DNA of 64,000 bases from Mixophyes australis (Eukaryota > Chordata > Amphibia > Anura > Limnodynastidae). The position numbers were made by a program, and so were the translations under genes. Position 1 is the stretch's first letter. Each line of letters begins with the position of its first letter. The stretch covers positions 110,347,525 through 110,411,524 of the forward strand of contig JAVHZZ010000010.1 in assembly GCA_036250195.1 (NCBI GenBank), written 5' to 3'. Positions 22,971 through 36,961 of the stretch are shown here, one piece after another. The notes beneath the pieces were generated by a model. That model was given only the letters and a program-made list of their open reading frames with translations. It searched no databases and had not been told where the DNA came from.

Positions 22971-25840
22971 CCCTGACAGATACATAGTGATATATTCTGC
23001 AGATTATTACATTACTGACCTCTCTAGAGATCTGCAGAACATTGCTCTGTCCCATCTACCCCCTGACAGATACATAGTGATATATTCTGCAGATTATTAC
23101 ATTACTGACCTCTCTAGAGATCTGCAGAACATTCCTCTGTTCCATCTACCTCCTGACAGATACATAGTGATATATTCTGCAGATTATTACATTACTGACC
23201 TCTCTAGAGATCTTAAGAACATTGCTCTGTCCCATCTACCCCCTGACAGATACATAGTGATATATTCTGCAGATTATTACATTACTGACCTCTAGAGATC
23301 TGCAGAACATTGCTCTGTCCCATCTACCCCCTGACAGATACATAGTGATATATTCTGCAGATTATTACATTACTGACCTCTCTAGAGATCTTAAGAACAT
23401 TGCTCTGTCCCATCTACCCCCTGACAGATACATAGTGATATATTCTGCATATTATTACATTACTGACCTCTCTAGAGATCTGCAGAACATTGCTCTGTTC
23501 CATCTACCCCCTGACAGATACATAGTGATATATTCTGCATATTATTACATTACTGACCTCTCTAGAGATCTGCAGAACATTGCTCTCTCCCATCTACCCC
23601 CTGACAGATACACAGTGATATATTCTGCAGATTATTACATTACTGACCTCACTAGAGATCTGCAGAACTTTGCTCTGTTCCATCTACCCCCTGACAGATA
23701 CATAGTGATATTTTCTGCAGATTATTACATTACTGACCTCTCTAGAGATCTGCAGAACATTGTTCTGTCCCATCTACCCCCTGACAGATACATAGTGATA
23801 TATTCTGCAGATTATTACATTACTGACCTCTCTAGAGCTCTGCAGAACATTGCTCTGTTCCATCTACCCCCTGACAGATACATAGTGATATATTCTGCAG
23901 ATTATTACATTACTGACCTCTCTAGAGATCTGCAGAACATTCCTCTGTTCCATCTACCTCCTGACAGATACATAGTGATATATTCTGCAGATTATTACAT
24001 TACTGACCTCTAGAGATCTGCAGAACATTGCTCTGTCCCATCTACCCCCTGACAGATACATAGTGATATATTCTGCAGATTATTACATTACTGACCTCTC
24101 TAGAGATCTTAAGAACATTGCTCTGTCCCATCTACCCCCTGACAGATACATAGTGATATATTCTGCATATTATTACATTACTGACCTCTCTAGAGATCTG
24201 CAGAACATTGCTCTGTTCCATCTACACCCTGACAGATACATAGTGATATATTCTGCATATTATTACATTACTGACCTCTCTAGAGATCTGCAGAACATTG
24301 CTCTCTCCCATCTACCCCCTGACAGATACACAGTGATATATTCTGCAGATTATTACATTACTGACCTCACTAGAGATCTGCAGAACTTTGCTCTGTTCCA
24401 TCTACCCCCTGACAGATACATAGTGATATTTTCTGCAGATTATTACATTACTGACCTCTCTAGAGATCTGCAGAACATTGTTCTGTCCCATCTACCCCCT
24501 GACAGATACATAGTGATATATTCTGCAGATTATTACATTACTGACCTCTCTAGAGCTCTGCAGAACATTGCTCTGTTCCATCTACCCCCTGACAGATACA
24601 TAGTGATATATTCTGCAGATTATTACATTACTGACCTCTCTAGAGATCTGCAGAACATTGCTCTGTTCCATCTTCCCCCTGACAGATACATAGTGATATA
24701 TTCTGCAGATTATTACATTACTGACCTCTCTAGAGATCTGCAGAACATTGTTCTGTTCCATCTACCCCCTGGCAGATACATAGTGATATATTCTGCAGAT
24801 TACTACATTACTGACCGCTCTAGAGATCTGCAGAACATTGCTCTGTCCCATCTACCCACTGACAGATACACAGTGATATATTCTGCAGATTATTACATTA
24901 CTGACCTCTCTAGAGCTCTGCAGAACATTGCTCTGTTCCATCTACCCCCTGACAGATACATAGTGATATATTCTGCAGATTATTACATTACTGACCTCAC
25001 TAGAGATCTGCAGAACTTTGCTCTGTTCCATCTACCCCCTGACAGATACATAGTGATATTTTCTGCAGATTATTACATTACTGACCTCTCTAGAGATCTG
25101 CAGAACATTGTTCTGTCCCATCTACCCCCTGACAGATACATAGTGATATATTCTGCAGATTATTACATTACTGACCTCACTAGAGATCTGCAGAACTTTG
25201 CTCTGTTCCATCTACCCCCTGACAGATACATAGTGATATTTTCTGCAGATTATTACATTACTGACCTCTCTAGAGATCTGCAGAACATTGTTCTGTCCCA
25301 TCTACCCCCTGACAGATACATAGTGATATATTCTGCAGATTATTACATTACTGACCTCTCTAGAGCTCTGCAGAACATTGCTCTGTTCCATCTACCCCCT
25401 GACAGATACATAGTGATATATTCTGCAGATTATTACATTACTGACCTCTCTAGAGATCTACAGAACATTGCTCTGTCCCATCTACCCCGTGACAGATACA
25501 TAGTGATATATTCTGCATATTATTACATTACTGACCTCTCTAGAGATCTGCAGAACATTGTTCTGTTCCATCTACCCCCTGGCAGATACATAGTGATATA
25601 TTCTGCAGATTACTACATTACTGACCTCTCTAGAGATCTGCAGAACATTGCTCTGTTCCATCTACCCACTGACAGATACACAGTGATATATTCTGCAGAT
25701 TATTACATTACTGACCTCTCTAGAGCTCTGCAGAACATTGCTCTGTTCCATCTACCCCCTGACAGATACATAGTGATATATTCTGCAGATTATTACATTA
25801 CTGACCTCTCTAGAGATCTGCAGAACATTGTGCTGTTCCA
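22971..25840. repeat. 90-bp satellite array, about 32 copies
   Basis: Head-to-tail 90-bp units beginning CCTGACAGATACATAGTGAT and including TCTAGAGATCTGCAGAACAT. Ninety bases equal 30 codons and the unit lacks a stop in one frame, so frames of 119, 222 and 602 aa run through it (YYITDLSRDLQNI per unit). They are broken only where two units lost the same 2 bp (about 23,291 and 24,009). Differences between copies mostly change the amino acid (D/Y, S/T, I/F, A/V/P, F/S), so there is no sign of selection for protein. No start context, promoter or flanking coding sequence supports a gene. Confidence 0.97.
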
Positions 25841-27281
25841 TCCATTACTTTTTTCCCATAAAACATTTTGATTTGTTAAGAGCAAATTGGACCATTTTTT
25901 TATTAAGGGGATACTACTTTAATTGAAGACAAAAGAGAAAGAAGTTTAATTTAAATCAATGGAGCAATTGCTAGTGGTTGTTTGCTATTTATCTATATTT
26001 AATATAATATTTAAATGTCATCTTGTTTTGTGAGTATAATATTTTGTTTTTCCCAATTATTTTTCTTTTGAAAGGGGGATTATGGGTGGCAGTCCCTCAT
26101 TTTTGCGCTTTTCTGCTTCAAAGACCATTGGGGGTGTTAAAAAGTCTGTTTAATCAAAATCTGGCTGGTGTTGGGAACAATGTCACTCAATTACACAAAA
26201 AACAATACTCAATGCTCTAACTACTTTGTTTAATAAGCCCCTTTGCCTACTACATGTTGTGTTAGTTTCTAAGTGCTTTTTAAATCAAGCTGTTCTTTAC
26301 TCATAAAATACTATGATGTATAATTGCTTTTCAGCTAAGACTTCTCCTTCTAACACTGAGATTAGATAAAATAACAGCTGTTTCAGTAAAAGTTGAGAAA
26401 CTGTGAAGAGTGTCTAGAGCGTAGAGTTACAACAGTGAAAATATGGATCCTCCCGACTTGTTACAATTTCTCAATCCATTTTTAACACATGCGGCTTCAG
26501 ACAATCTCGTGTTAAACAGAAATGTTTTTCTTACAGCCGGATCCTGCTCACAAGACTTTTAAATTGAAACCAAAATGAGCGAGATATTTCATCCTGATAA
26601 TTCCACCGAATCACTAATTCTTTACAGGTCATTGAGCAGCTTCACATTAATGGAAGATACTTAATGTACAAATTTCACACTTTTCCCTTTTTTTGAAAAA
26701 TGTTTCATATCATTTGCAAATTAGGAAGGACATGTTACATTTCTGGAACATTTACTTAAAATAATGAAAGAAATGGGAGCTGGATGAACGCTGTTAAACA
26801 GATCACCATTTATTTCTAAGCAAGAAATTATTTTTCTAAGCATTTAGCATCACACTTTTTTTTTATTCTAAAGCGTTTTATATTAAATTACATTATTTTT
26901 ATGATTGTGCAAGATTTATTTCTAATATAAAGCAGTCGCTGTCCTTGGTACAACTAAAGAGTCTCTTTTTGTCCTGAATAGTAGGATAGAACACAGGTCC
27001 TACAAGTCTGAACTGTTCCCAATGTCTCCCCATTTTTCTCACCCCCTGAAAAATGTAACTACCTGTATTCCTATGTACCAGGCTCCTGAGACACTGAAAC
27101 TAACTAATCTTCTTCTGTCAAACAAAATCTCTTCAAGTTGCTGTGAAATTAAGCTATGCTCACGTCCCTAATCATTACCCTACAAGAGACCCTCCCGATC
27201 TGTCCAAAACCTCCCATTAGACCCCCACAGACCCCGCTATCTTGGCCCATAAATCCTTGTGCTTCCCAGTAAAACACTTCT
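25841..27281. other. intergenic, nothing recognised
   Basis: AT-rich unique-looking sequence. The low-complexity-free stretch at 26,440-26,690 might be conserved non-coding DNA, but nothing in the window proves it. Confidence 0.4.
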
Positions 27282-30200
27282 ACAAATGTAGGTACATCCC
27301 GCCACATATGTAGGTACATCACGCCACATATGTAGGTACATCCCGCCACATATGTAGGTACATCACGCCACATATGTAGGTACATCCCGCCACATATGTA
27401 GGTACATCCCGCCACATATGTAGGTACATCACGCCACATATGTAGGTACATCCCGCAACATATGTAGGTACATCACGCCACATATGTAAGTACATCCCGC
27501 CACATATGTAGGTACATCCCGCCACATATGTAGGTACATCACGCCACATATGTAGGTACATCCCGCCACATATGTAGGTACATCACGCCACATATGTAGG
27601 TACATCCCACCACATATGTAGGTACATCACGCCACATATGTAGGTACATCACGCCACATATGTAGGTACATCCCGCCACATATGTAGGTACATCACGCCA
27701 CATATGTAGGTACATCCCACCACATATGTAGGTACATCACGCCACATATGTAGGTACATCCCGCCACATATGTAGGTACATCCCGCCACATATGTAGGTA
27801 CATCCCGCCACATATGTAGGTACATCCCGCCACATATGTAGGTACATCCCGCCACATATGTAGGTACATCACGCCACATATGTAGGTACATCCCGCCACA
27901 TATGTAGGTACATCCCGCCACATATGTAGGTACATCACGCCACATATGTAGGTACATCCCGCCACAACTGTAGGTACATCCCGCCACATAGGTAGGTACA
28001 TCCCGCCACATATGTAGGTACATCCCGCCACATATGTAGGTACATCACGCCACATATGTAGGTACATCACGCCACATATGTAGGTACATCCCGCCACATA
28101 TGTAGGTACATCACGCCACATATGTAGGTACATCACGCCACAACTGTAGGTACATCCCGCCACATAGGTAGGTACATCCCGCCACATAAGTAGGTACATC
28201 CCGCCACATATGTAGGTACATCACGCCACATATGTAGGTACATCACGCCACATATGTAGGTACATCCCGCCACATATGTAGGTACATCACGCCACATATG
28301 TAGGTACATCACGCCACATATGTAGGTACATCCCGCCACAACTGTAGGTACATCCCGCCACATATGTAGGTACATCACGCCACAACTGTAGGTACATCAC
28401 GCCACATATGTAGGTACATCATGCCACATATGTAGGTACATCCCGCCACAACTGTAGGTACATCCCGCCACATATGTAGGTACATCCCGCCACATATGTA
28501 GGTACATCATGCCACATATGTAGGTACATCCCGCCACATATGTAGGTACATCATGCCACATATGTAGGTACATCCCGCCACATATGTAGGTACATCACGC
28601 CACATATGTAGGTACATCATGCCACAAATGTAGGTACATCATGCCACATATGTAGGTACATCCCACCACAACTGTAGGTACATCACGCCACATATGTAGG
28701 TACATCCCGCCACATATGTAGGTACATCCCGCCACATATGTAGGTACATCCCGCCACATATGTAGGTACATCCCGCCACATATGTAGGTACATCCCACCA
28801 CATATGTAGGTACATCACGCCACATATGTAGGTACATCACGCCACAAATGTAGGTACATCACGCCACATATGTAGGTACATCCCGCCACATATGTAGGTA
28901 CATCACGCCACATATGTAGGTACATCCCGCCACATATGTAGGTACATCACGCCACATATGTAGGTACATCACGCCACATATGTAGGTACATCCCGCCACA
29001 TATGTAGGTACATCACGCCACATATGTAGGTACATCCCGCCACATATGTAGGTACATCCCGCCACAACTGTAGGTACATCACGCCACATATGTAGGTACA
29101 TCCCGCCACAACTGTAGGTACATCACGCCACATATGTAGGTACATCCCGCCACATATGTAGGTACATCCCGCCACATATGTAGGTACATCCCGCCACATA
29201 TGTAGGTACATCACGCCACATATGTAGGTACATCCCGCCACATATGTAGGTACATCCCGCCACATATGTAGGTACATCCCGCCACATATGTAGGTACATC
29301 ACGCCACATATGTAGGTACATCCCACCACATATGTAGGTACATCACGCCACATATGTAGGTACATCCCGCCACATATGTAGGTACATCCCGCCACATATG
29401 TAGGTACATCCCGCCACATATGTAGGTACATCCCGCCACATATGTAGGTACATCCCGCCACATATGTAGGTACATCACGCCACATATGTAGGTACATCCC
29501 GCCACATATGTAGGTACATCCCGCCACATATGTAGGTACATCACGCCACATATGTAGGTACATCCCACCACAACTGTAGGTACATCCCGCCACATAGGTA
29601 GGTACATCCCGCCACATATGTAGGTACATCCCGCCACATATGTAGGTACATCACGCCACATATGTAGGTACATCACGCCACATATGTAGGTACATCCCGC
29701 CACATATGTAGGTACATCACGCCACATATGTAGGTACATCACGCCACAACTGTAGGTACATCCCGCCACATAGGTAGGTACATCCCGCCACATATGTAGG
29801 TACATCCCACCACATATGTAGGTACATCACGCCACATATGTAGGTACATCACGCCACATATGTAGGTACATCCCGCCACATATGTAGGTACATCACGCCA
29901 CATATGTAGGTACATCACGCCACATATGTAGGTACATCCCGCCACAACTGTAGGTACATCCCGCCACATATGTAGGTACATCACGCCACAACTGTAGGTA
30001 CATCACGCCACATATGTAGGTACATCATGCCACATATGTAGGTACATCCCGCCACAACTGTAGGTACATCCCGCCACATATGTAGGTACATCCCGCCACA
30101 TATGTAGGTACATCATGCCACATATGTAGGTACATCCCGCCACATATGTAGGTACATCATGCCACATATGTAGGTACATCCCGCCACATATGTAGGTACA

Positions 30201-33200
30201 TCACGCCACATATGTAGGTACATCATGCCACAAATGTAGGTACATCATGCCACATATGTAGGTACATCCCACCACAACTGTAGGTACATCACGCCACATA
30301 TGTAGGTACATCCCGCCACATATGTAGGTACATCCCGCCACATATGTAGGTACATCCCGCCACATATGTAGGTACATCCCGCCACATATGTAGGTACATC
30401 CCACCACATATGTAGGTACATCACGCCACATATGTAGGTACATCCCGCCACATATGTAGGTACATCACGCCACATATGTAGGTACATCCCGCCACATATG
30501 TAGGTACATCACGCCACATATGTAGGTACATCACGCCACATATGTAGGTACATCCCGCCACATATGTAGGTACATCACGCCACATATGTAGGTACATCCC
30601 GCCACATATGTAGGTACATCCCGCCACAACTGTAGGTACATCACGCCACATATGTAGGTACATCCCGCCACATATGTAGGTACATCACGCCACATATGTA
30701 GGTACATCCCGCCACATATGTAGGTACATCACGCCACATATGTAGGTACATCACGCCACATATGTAGGTACATCCCGCCACATATGTAGGTACATCACGC
30801 CACATATGTAGGTACATCCCGCCACATATGTAGGTACATCCCGCCACAACTGTAGGTACATCACGCCACATATGTAGGTACATCCCGCCACAACTGTAGG
30901 TACATCACGCCACATATGTAGGTACATCCCGCCACATATGTAGGTACATCCCGCCACATATGTAGGTACATCCCGCCACATATGTAGGTACATCACGCCA
31001 CAACTGTAGGTACATCACGCCACAAATGTAGGTACATCACACCACATATGTAGATACATCCCGCCACATATGTAGGTACATCCCGCCACATATGTAGGTA
31101 CATCCCGCCACATATGTAGGTACATCCCGCCACATATGTAGGTACATCACGCCACATATGTAGGTACATCCCCCCACATATGTAGGTACATCACGCCACA
31201 TATGTAGGTACATCACGCCACATATGTAGGTACATCCCGCCACATATGTAGGTACATCACGCCACATATGTAGGTACATCCCACCACATATGTAGGTACA
31301 TCACGCCACATATGTAGGTACATCCCGCCACATATGTAGGTACATCCCGCCACATATGTAGGTACATCCCGCCACATATGTAGGTACATCCCGCCACATA
31401 TGTAGGTACATCCCGCCACATATGTAGGTACATCACGCCACATATGTAGGTACATCCCGCCACATATGTAGGTACATCACGCCACATATGTAGGTACATC
31501 CCGCCACAACTGTAGGTACATCCCGCCACATAGGTAGGTACATCCCGCCACATATGTAGGTACATCCCGCCACATATGTAGGTACATCACGCCACATATG
31601 TAGGTACATCACGCCACATATGTAGGTACATCCCGCCACATATGTAGGTACATCACGCCACATATGTAGGTACATCACGCCACAACTGTAGGTACATCCC
31701 GCCACATAGGTAGGTACATCCCGCCACATATGTAGGTACATCCCGCCACATATGTAGGTACATCACGCCACATATGTAGGTACATCACGCCACATATGTA
31801 GGTACATCCCGCCACATATGTAGGTACATCACGCCACATATGTAGGTACATCATGCCACATATGTAGGTACATCCCGCCACAACTGTAGGTACATCCCGC
31901 CACATATGTAGGTACATCACGCCACAACTGTAGGTACATCATGCCACATATGTAGGTACATCATGCCACATATGTAGGTACATCCCGCCACAACTGTAGG
32001 TACATCCCGCCACATATGTAGGTACATCCCGCCACATATGTAGGTACATCATGCCACATATGTAGGTACATCCCGCCACATATGTAGGTACATCATGCCA
32101 CATATGTAGGTACATCCCGCCACATATGTAGGTACATCCCGCCACATATGTAGGTACATCACGCCACATATGTAGGTACATCATGCCACATATGTAGGTA
32201 CATCACGCCACATATGTAGGTACATCACGCCACATATGTAGGTACATCATGCCACATATGTAGGTACATCCCGCCACAACTGTAGGTACATCACGCCACA
32301 TATGTAGGTACATCCCGCCACATATGTAGGTACATCATGCCACATATGTAGGTACATCCCGCCACAACTGTAGGTACATCACGCCACATATGTAGGTACA
32401 TCATGCCACATATGTAGGTACATCCCGCCACATATGTAGGTACATCCCGCCACATATGTAGGTACATCACGCCACATATGTAGGTACATCACGCCACATA
32501 TGTAGGTACATCATGCCATATATGTAGGTACATCACGCCACATATGTAGGTACATCATGCCATATATGTAGGTACATCACGCCACATATGTAGGTACATC
32601 CCGCCACATATGTAGGTACATCCCGCCACATATGTAGGTACATCACGCCACATATGTAGGTACATCACGCCACAAATGTAGGTACATCACGCCACATATG
32701 TAGGTACATCCCGCCACATATGTAGGTACATCACGCCACATATGTAGGTACATCCCGCCACATAGGTAGGTACATCCCGCCACATATGTAGGTACATCAC
32801 GCCACATATGTAGGTACATCCCGCCACATATGTAGGTACATCCCGCCACAACTGTAGGTACATCACGCCACATATGTAGGTACATCCCGCCACAACTGTA
32901 GGTACATCACGCCACATATGTAGGTACATCCCGCCACATATGTAGGTACATCCCGCCACATATGTAGGTACATCCCGCCACATATGTAGGTACATCACGC
33001 CACATATGTAGGTACATCCCGCCACATATGTAGGTACATCACGCCACATATGTAGGTACATCATGCCACATATGTAGGTACATCCCGCCACATATGTAGG
33101 TACATCCCGCCACATATGTAGGTACATCACGCCACATATGTAGGTACATCATGCCACATATGTAGGTACATCATGCCACATATGTAGGTACATCCCGCCA

Positions 33201-35274
33201 CAACTGTAGGTACATCCCGCCACATATGTAGGTACATCACGCCACATATGTAGGCACATCACGCCACATATGTAGGTACATCACGCCACATATGTAGGTA
33301 CATCACGCCACATATGTAGGTACATCACGCCACAACTGTAGGTACATCCCGCCACATATGTAGGTACATCACGCCACATATGTAGGTACATCACGCCACA
33401 TATGTAGGTACATCACGCCACATATGTAGGTACATCCCGCCACATATGTAGGTACATCATGCCACAACTGTAGGTACATCACGCCACATATGTAGGTACA
33501 TCCCGCCACATATGTAGGTACATCCCGCCACATATGTAGGTACATCCCGCCACATATGTAGGTACATCACGCCACATATGTAGGTACATCATGCCACAAC
33601 TGTAGGTACATCACGCCACATATGTAGGTACATCATGCCACATATGTAGGTACATCCCGCCACATATGTAGGTACATCATGCCACATATGTAGGTACATC
33701 CCGCCACATATGTAGGTACATCACGCCACATATGTAGGTACATCCCGCCACATATGTAGGTACATCATGCCACATATGTAGGTACATCCCGCCACATATG
33801 TAGGTACATCCCGCCACAACTGTAGGTACATCACGCCACATATGTAGGTACATCACGCCACATATGTAGGTACATCCCGCCACATATGTAGCTACATCAC
33901 GCCACATATGTAGGTACATCCCGCCACATATGTAGGTACATCACGCCACAAATGTAGGTACATCCCGCCACATATGTAGGTACATCACGCCACATATGTA
34001 GGTACATCACGCCACATATGTAGGTACATCCCGCCACATATGTAGGTACATCCCGCCACATATGTAGGTACATCCCGCCACATATGTAGGTACATCCCGC
34101 CACATATGTAGGTACATCACGCCACATATGTAGGTACATCCCGCCACATATGTAGGTACATCCCGCCACATATGTAGGTACATCACGCCACATATGTAGG
34201 TACATCCCGCCACAACTGTAGGTACATCCCGCCACATATGTAGGTACATCACGCCACATATGTAGGTACATCACACCACATATGTAGGTACATCCCGCCA
34301 CAACTGTAGGTACATCCCGCCACATATGTAGGTACATACCGCCACATAGGTAGGTACATCCCGCCATATATGTAGGTACATCACGCCACATATGTAGGTA
34401 CATCCCGCCACATATGTAGGTACATCCCGCCACATATGTAGGTACATCCCGCCACATATGTAGGTACATCCCGCCACATATGTAGGTACATCACGCCACA
34501 ACTGTAGGTACATCCCGCCACATATGTAGGTACATCCCGCCACATATGTAGGTACATCCCGCCACATATGTAGGTACATCCCGCCACATATGTAGGTACA
34601 TCCCGCCACATATGTAGGTACATCCCGCCACATATGTAGGTACATCACGCCACAACTGTAGGTACATCCCGCCACATATGTAGGTACATCCCGCCACATA
34701 TGTAGGTACATCCCGCCACATATGTAGGTACATCCCGCCACAACTGTAGGTACATCCCGCCACATATGTAGGTACATCCCGCCACAACTGTAGGTACATC
34801 CCGCCACATATGTAGGTACATCCCGCCACATATGTAGGTACATCCCGCCACATATGTAGGTACATCACGCCACAACTGTAGGTACATCCCGCCACATATG
34901 TAGGTACATCCCGCCACATATGTAGGTACATCCCGCCACAACTGTAGGTACATCCCGCCACATATGTAGGTACATCCCGCCACATATGTAGGCACATCAC
35001 GCCACATATGTAGGTACATCCCGCCACATATGTAGGTACATCCCGCCACATATGTAGGTACATCCCGCCACAACTGTAGGTACATCACGCCACATATGTA
35101 GGCACATCCCGCCACATATGTAGGTACATCCCGCCACAACTGTAGGTACATCCCGCCACAACTGTAGGTACATCCCGCCACATATGTAGGTACATCCCGC
35201 CACATATGTAGGTACATCCCGCCACAACTGTAGGTACATCACGCCACATATGTAGGTACATCACGCCACAAATG
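27282..35274. repeat. 22-bp minisatellite, ~8 kb, about 363 copies
   Basis: Tandem copies of CACATATGTAGGTACATC followed by CCGC, ACGC, ATGC or CCAC. The first half also varies: CATATG, CAACTG, CAAATG or CATAGG. Sequence is otherwise nearly invariant, implying recent expansion or homogenisation. The unit has no stop on the minus strand; as 22 is not a multiple of three, all three minus frames are traversed as a 22-aa repeat (MYLHMWRDVPTYVAGCTYIC...). Open frames end only where the ATG-to-ACG type variants set their starts, so they are artefacts. Variant patterns recur at 1,606 and 1,936 bp. Confidence 0.98.
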
Positions 35275-35537
35275 AGCGTCTGCACTGCAGGTTTCTATGT
35301 TTGTGAATGATTCTGGTCATATTACTTCAGATTATAAATCTAAGACATAATGTTTTACAGCAATGCATTCTGGAACTGAGTGACAGATTTATCACCTTGC
35401 ATGCAAAAAGAAACCACTAAATACTAGCAATCTATATATCCATGTAATACACCATAGTTATCGATAGACATAAACAATTTATGTGAAAAGTAATAAAATT
35501 ATTGACTACTGATGTCAGAAGGTAATCCACCCTGCAC
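35275..35537. other. unique spacer between arrays
   Basis: About 260 bp of AT-rich sequence with no feature seen. Confidence 0.5.
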
Positions 35538-36510
35538 TGAATGCTGCTCCCCACTGCCACTGAAACACTCTTCCTGCACTCCACTGTCACTGAAACTGTC
35601 TAACTTCTCCCCACTGCCACTGTCTAACTTCTCCCTACTGCCACTGAAACTGTCTTCCTGCTTTCCACTGCCACTAAAACAATCTTCCTGCTCTCCACTG
35701 CCACTGAAACTGTCGTCCTGCTCTCCACTGCCACACTCTTCCTGCTCTCCACTGTCACGTAAACTGCCATCCTGCTCTCCACTGCCACTGAAACACTCTT
35801 CCTGCTCTCCACTGCCACTGAAACACTCTTCCTGCTCTCCACTGTCACGTAAACTGCCATCCTGCTCTCCACTGCCACTGAAACACTCTTCCTGCTCTCC
35901 ACTGCCACTGAAACACTCTTCCTGCTCTCCACTGTCACGTAAACTGTCTTCCTGCTCTCCACTGCCACTGAAACTGCCATCCTGCTCTCCACTGCCACTG
36001 AAACACTCTTCCTGCTCTCCACTGCCACTGAAACTGTCGTCCTGCTCTCCACTGCCACTGAAACACTCTTCCTACTCTCCAATGCCACTGAAACAATCTT
36101 CTTGCTCTCCACTGCCACTGAAACTGTCTTCCTCCTCTCCACTGCCACTGAAACTGTCTTCCTCCTCTCCACTGCCACTGAAACTGTCTTCCTCCTCTCC
36201 ACTGCCACTGAAACAATCTACCTCCTCTCCACTGCCACTGAAACTGTCGTCCTGCTCTCCACTGTCACTGAAACTGTCGTCCTGCTCTCCACCACCACTG
36301 AAACTGTCTTCCTCCTCTCCACTGCCACTGAAACAATCTTCCTGCTCTCCACTGTCACTGAAACACTCTTCCTGCTCTCCACTGTCACTGAAACTGTTTT
36401 CCTGCTCTCCACTGCCACTGAAACTGTCTTCCTGCTCTCCACTGTCACTGAAACTGTTTTCCTGCTCTCCACTGCCACTGAAACTGTCTTCCTGCTCTCC
36501 ACTGTCACTG
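35538..36510. repeat. 30-bp minisatellite, about 32 copies
   Basis: Units built on CCACTGCCACTGAAACTGTC plus TTCCTGCTCT, with variants GTCACTG, CACTCTT and CCTCCTCT. Thirty bases are ten codons, so both strands remain open for long distances: 341 aa Ser/Pro/Leu-rich on plus, 194 aa on minus. Frames open on both strands at once argue for a repeat rather than a gene. Confidence 0.96.
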
Positions 36511-36961
36511 GAAAACTTAATATTTATACAGCAGTAAATCTGCCAATATATTCAACAAAGCGCATAACCCCACCCACTGCGCACAACACCCGCGGTACTC
36601 GCTACACATATAGTAATAATAATCAGTAACATTCACCATATATTCTGTGCATATTTAGCACACATCAAATATACTACATACTTATGAATCACATGAAACA
36701 TTTACATGTTGTCCACATATCACACACGTCGCCTTGTAACAGTGTTCACCCCACTAAAAAAGCAGAAGCAAAACAGATTTACAAAAATAAAAAATTTGCC
36801 AATAATGAATTATGAAGTCTGGAACAATCAGTCTCAGTGTTATTTGTAATACAGACGGATCTGTTTACTTTTTAGGGGATTAATACTTTTGCAAACCTTG
36901 GTATGTGACTTCTGACAGATGAAGGAGAGGGGAGGGCTGACAAATTGTAGGGCAAGACTCA
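36511..36961. other. spacer between arrays, nothing recognised
   Basis: AT-rich unique-looking sequence. Confidence 0.5.

Noticed and set aside
27282..35274. Centromeric or telomeric satellite
   Set aside because: No TTAGGG repeats and no ~170-bp alpha-like or CENP-B-like monomers; array length is in the minisatellite range. A subtelomeric position remains possible but is not shown.
27149..35285. Dozens of minus-strand frames MYLHMWRDVPTYVAGCTYIC...
   Set aside because: All are read-throughs of the 22-bp array, which has no stop in any minus frame; they overlap each other in different frames.
35512..36629. 341-aa Ser/Pro/Leu-rich plus-strand frame and 194-aa minus-strand frame
   Set aside because: Both strands are open because the 30-bp unit lacks stops; no coding signal outside the array.
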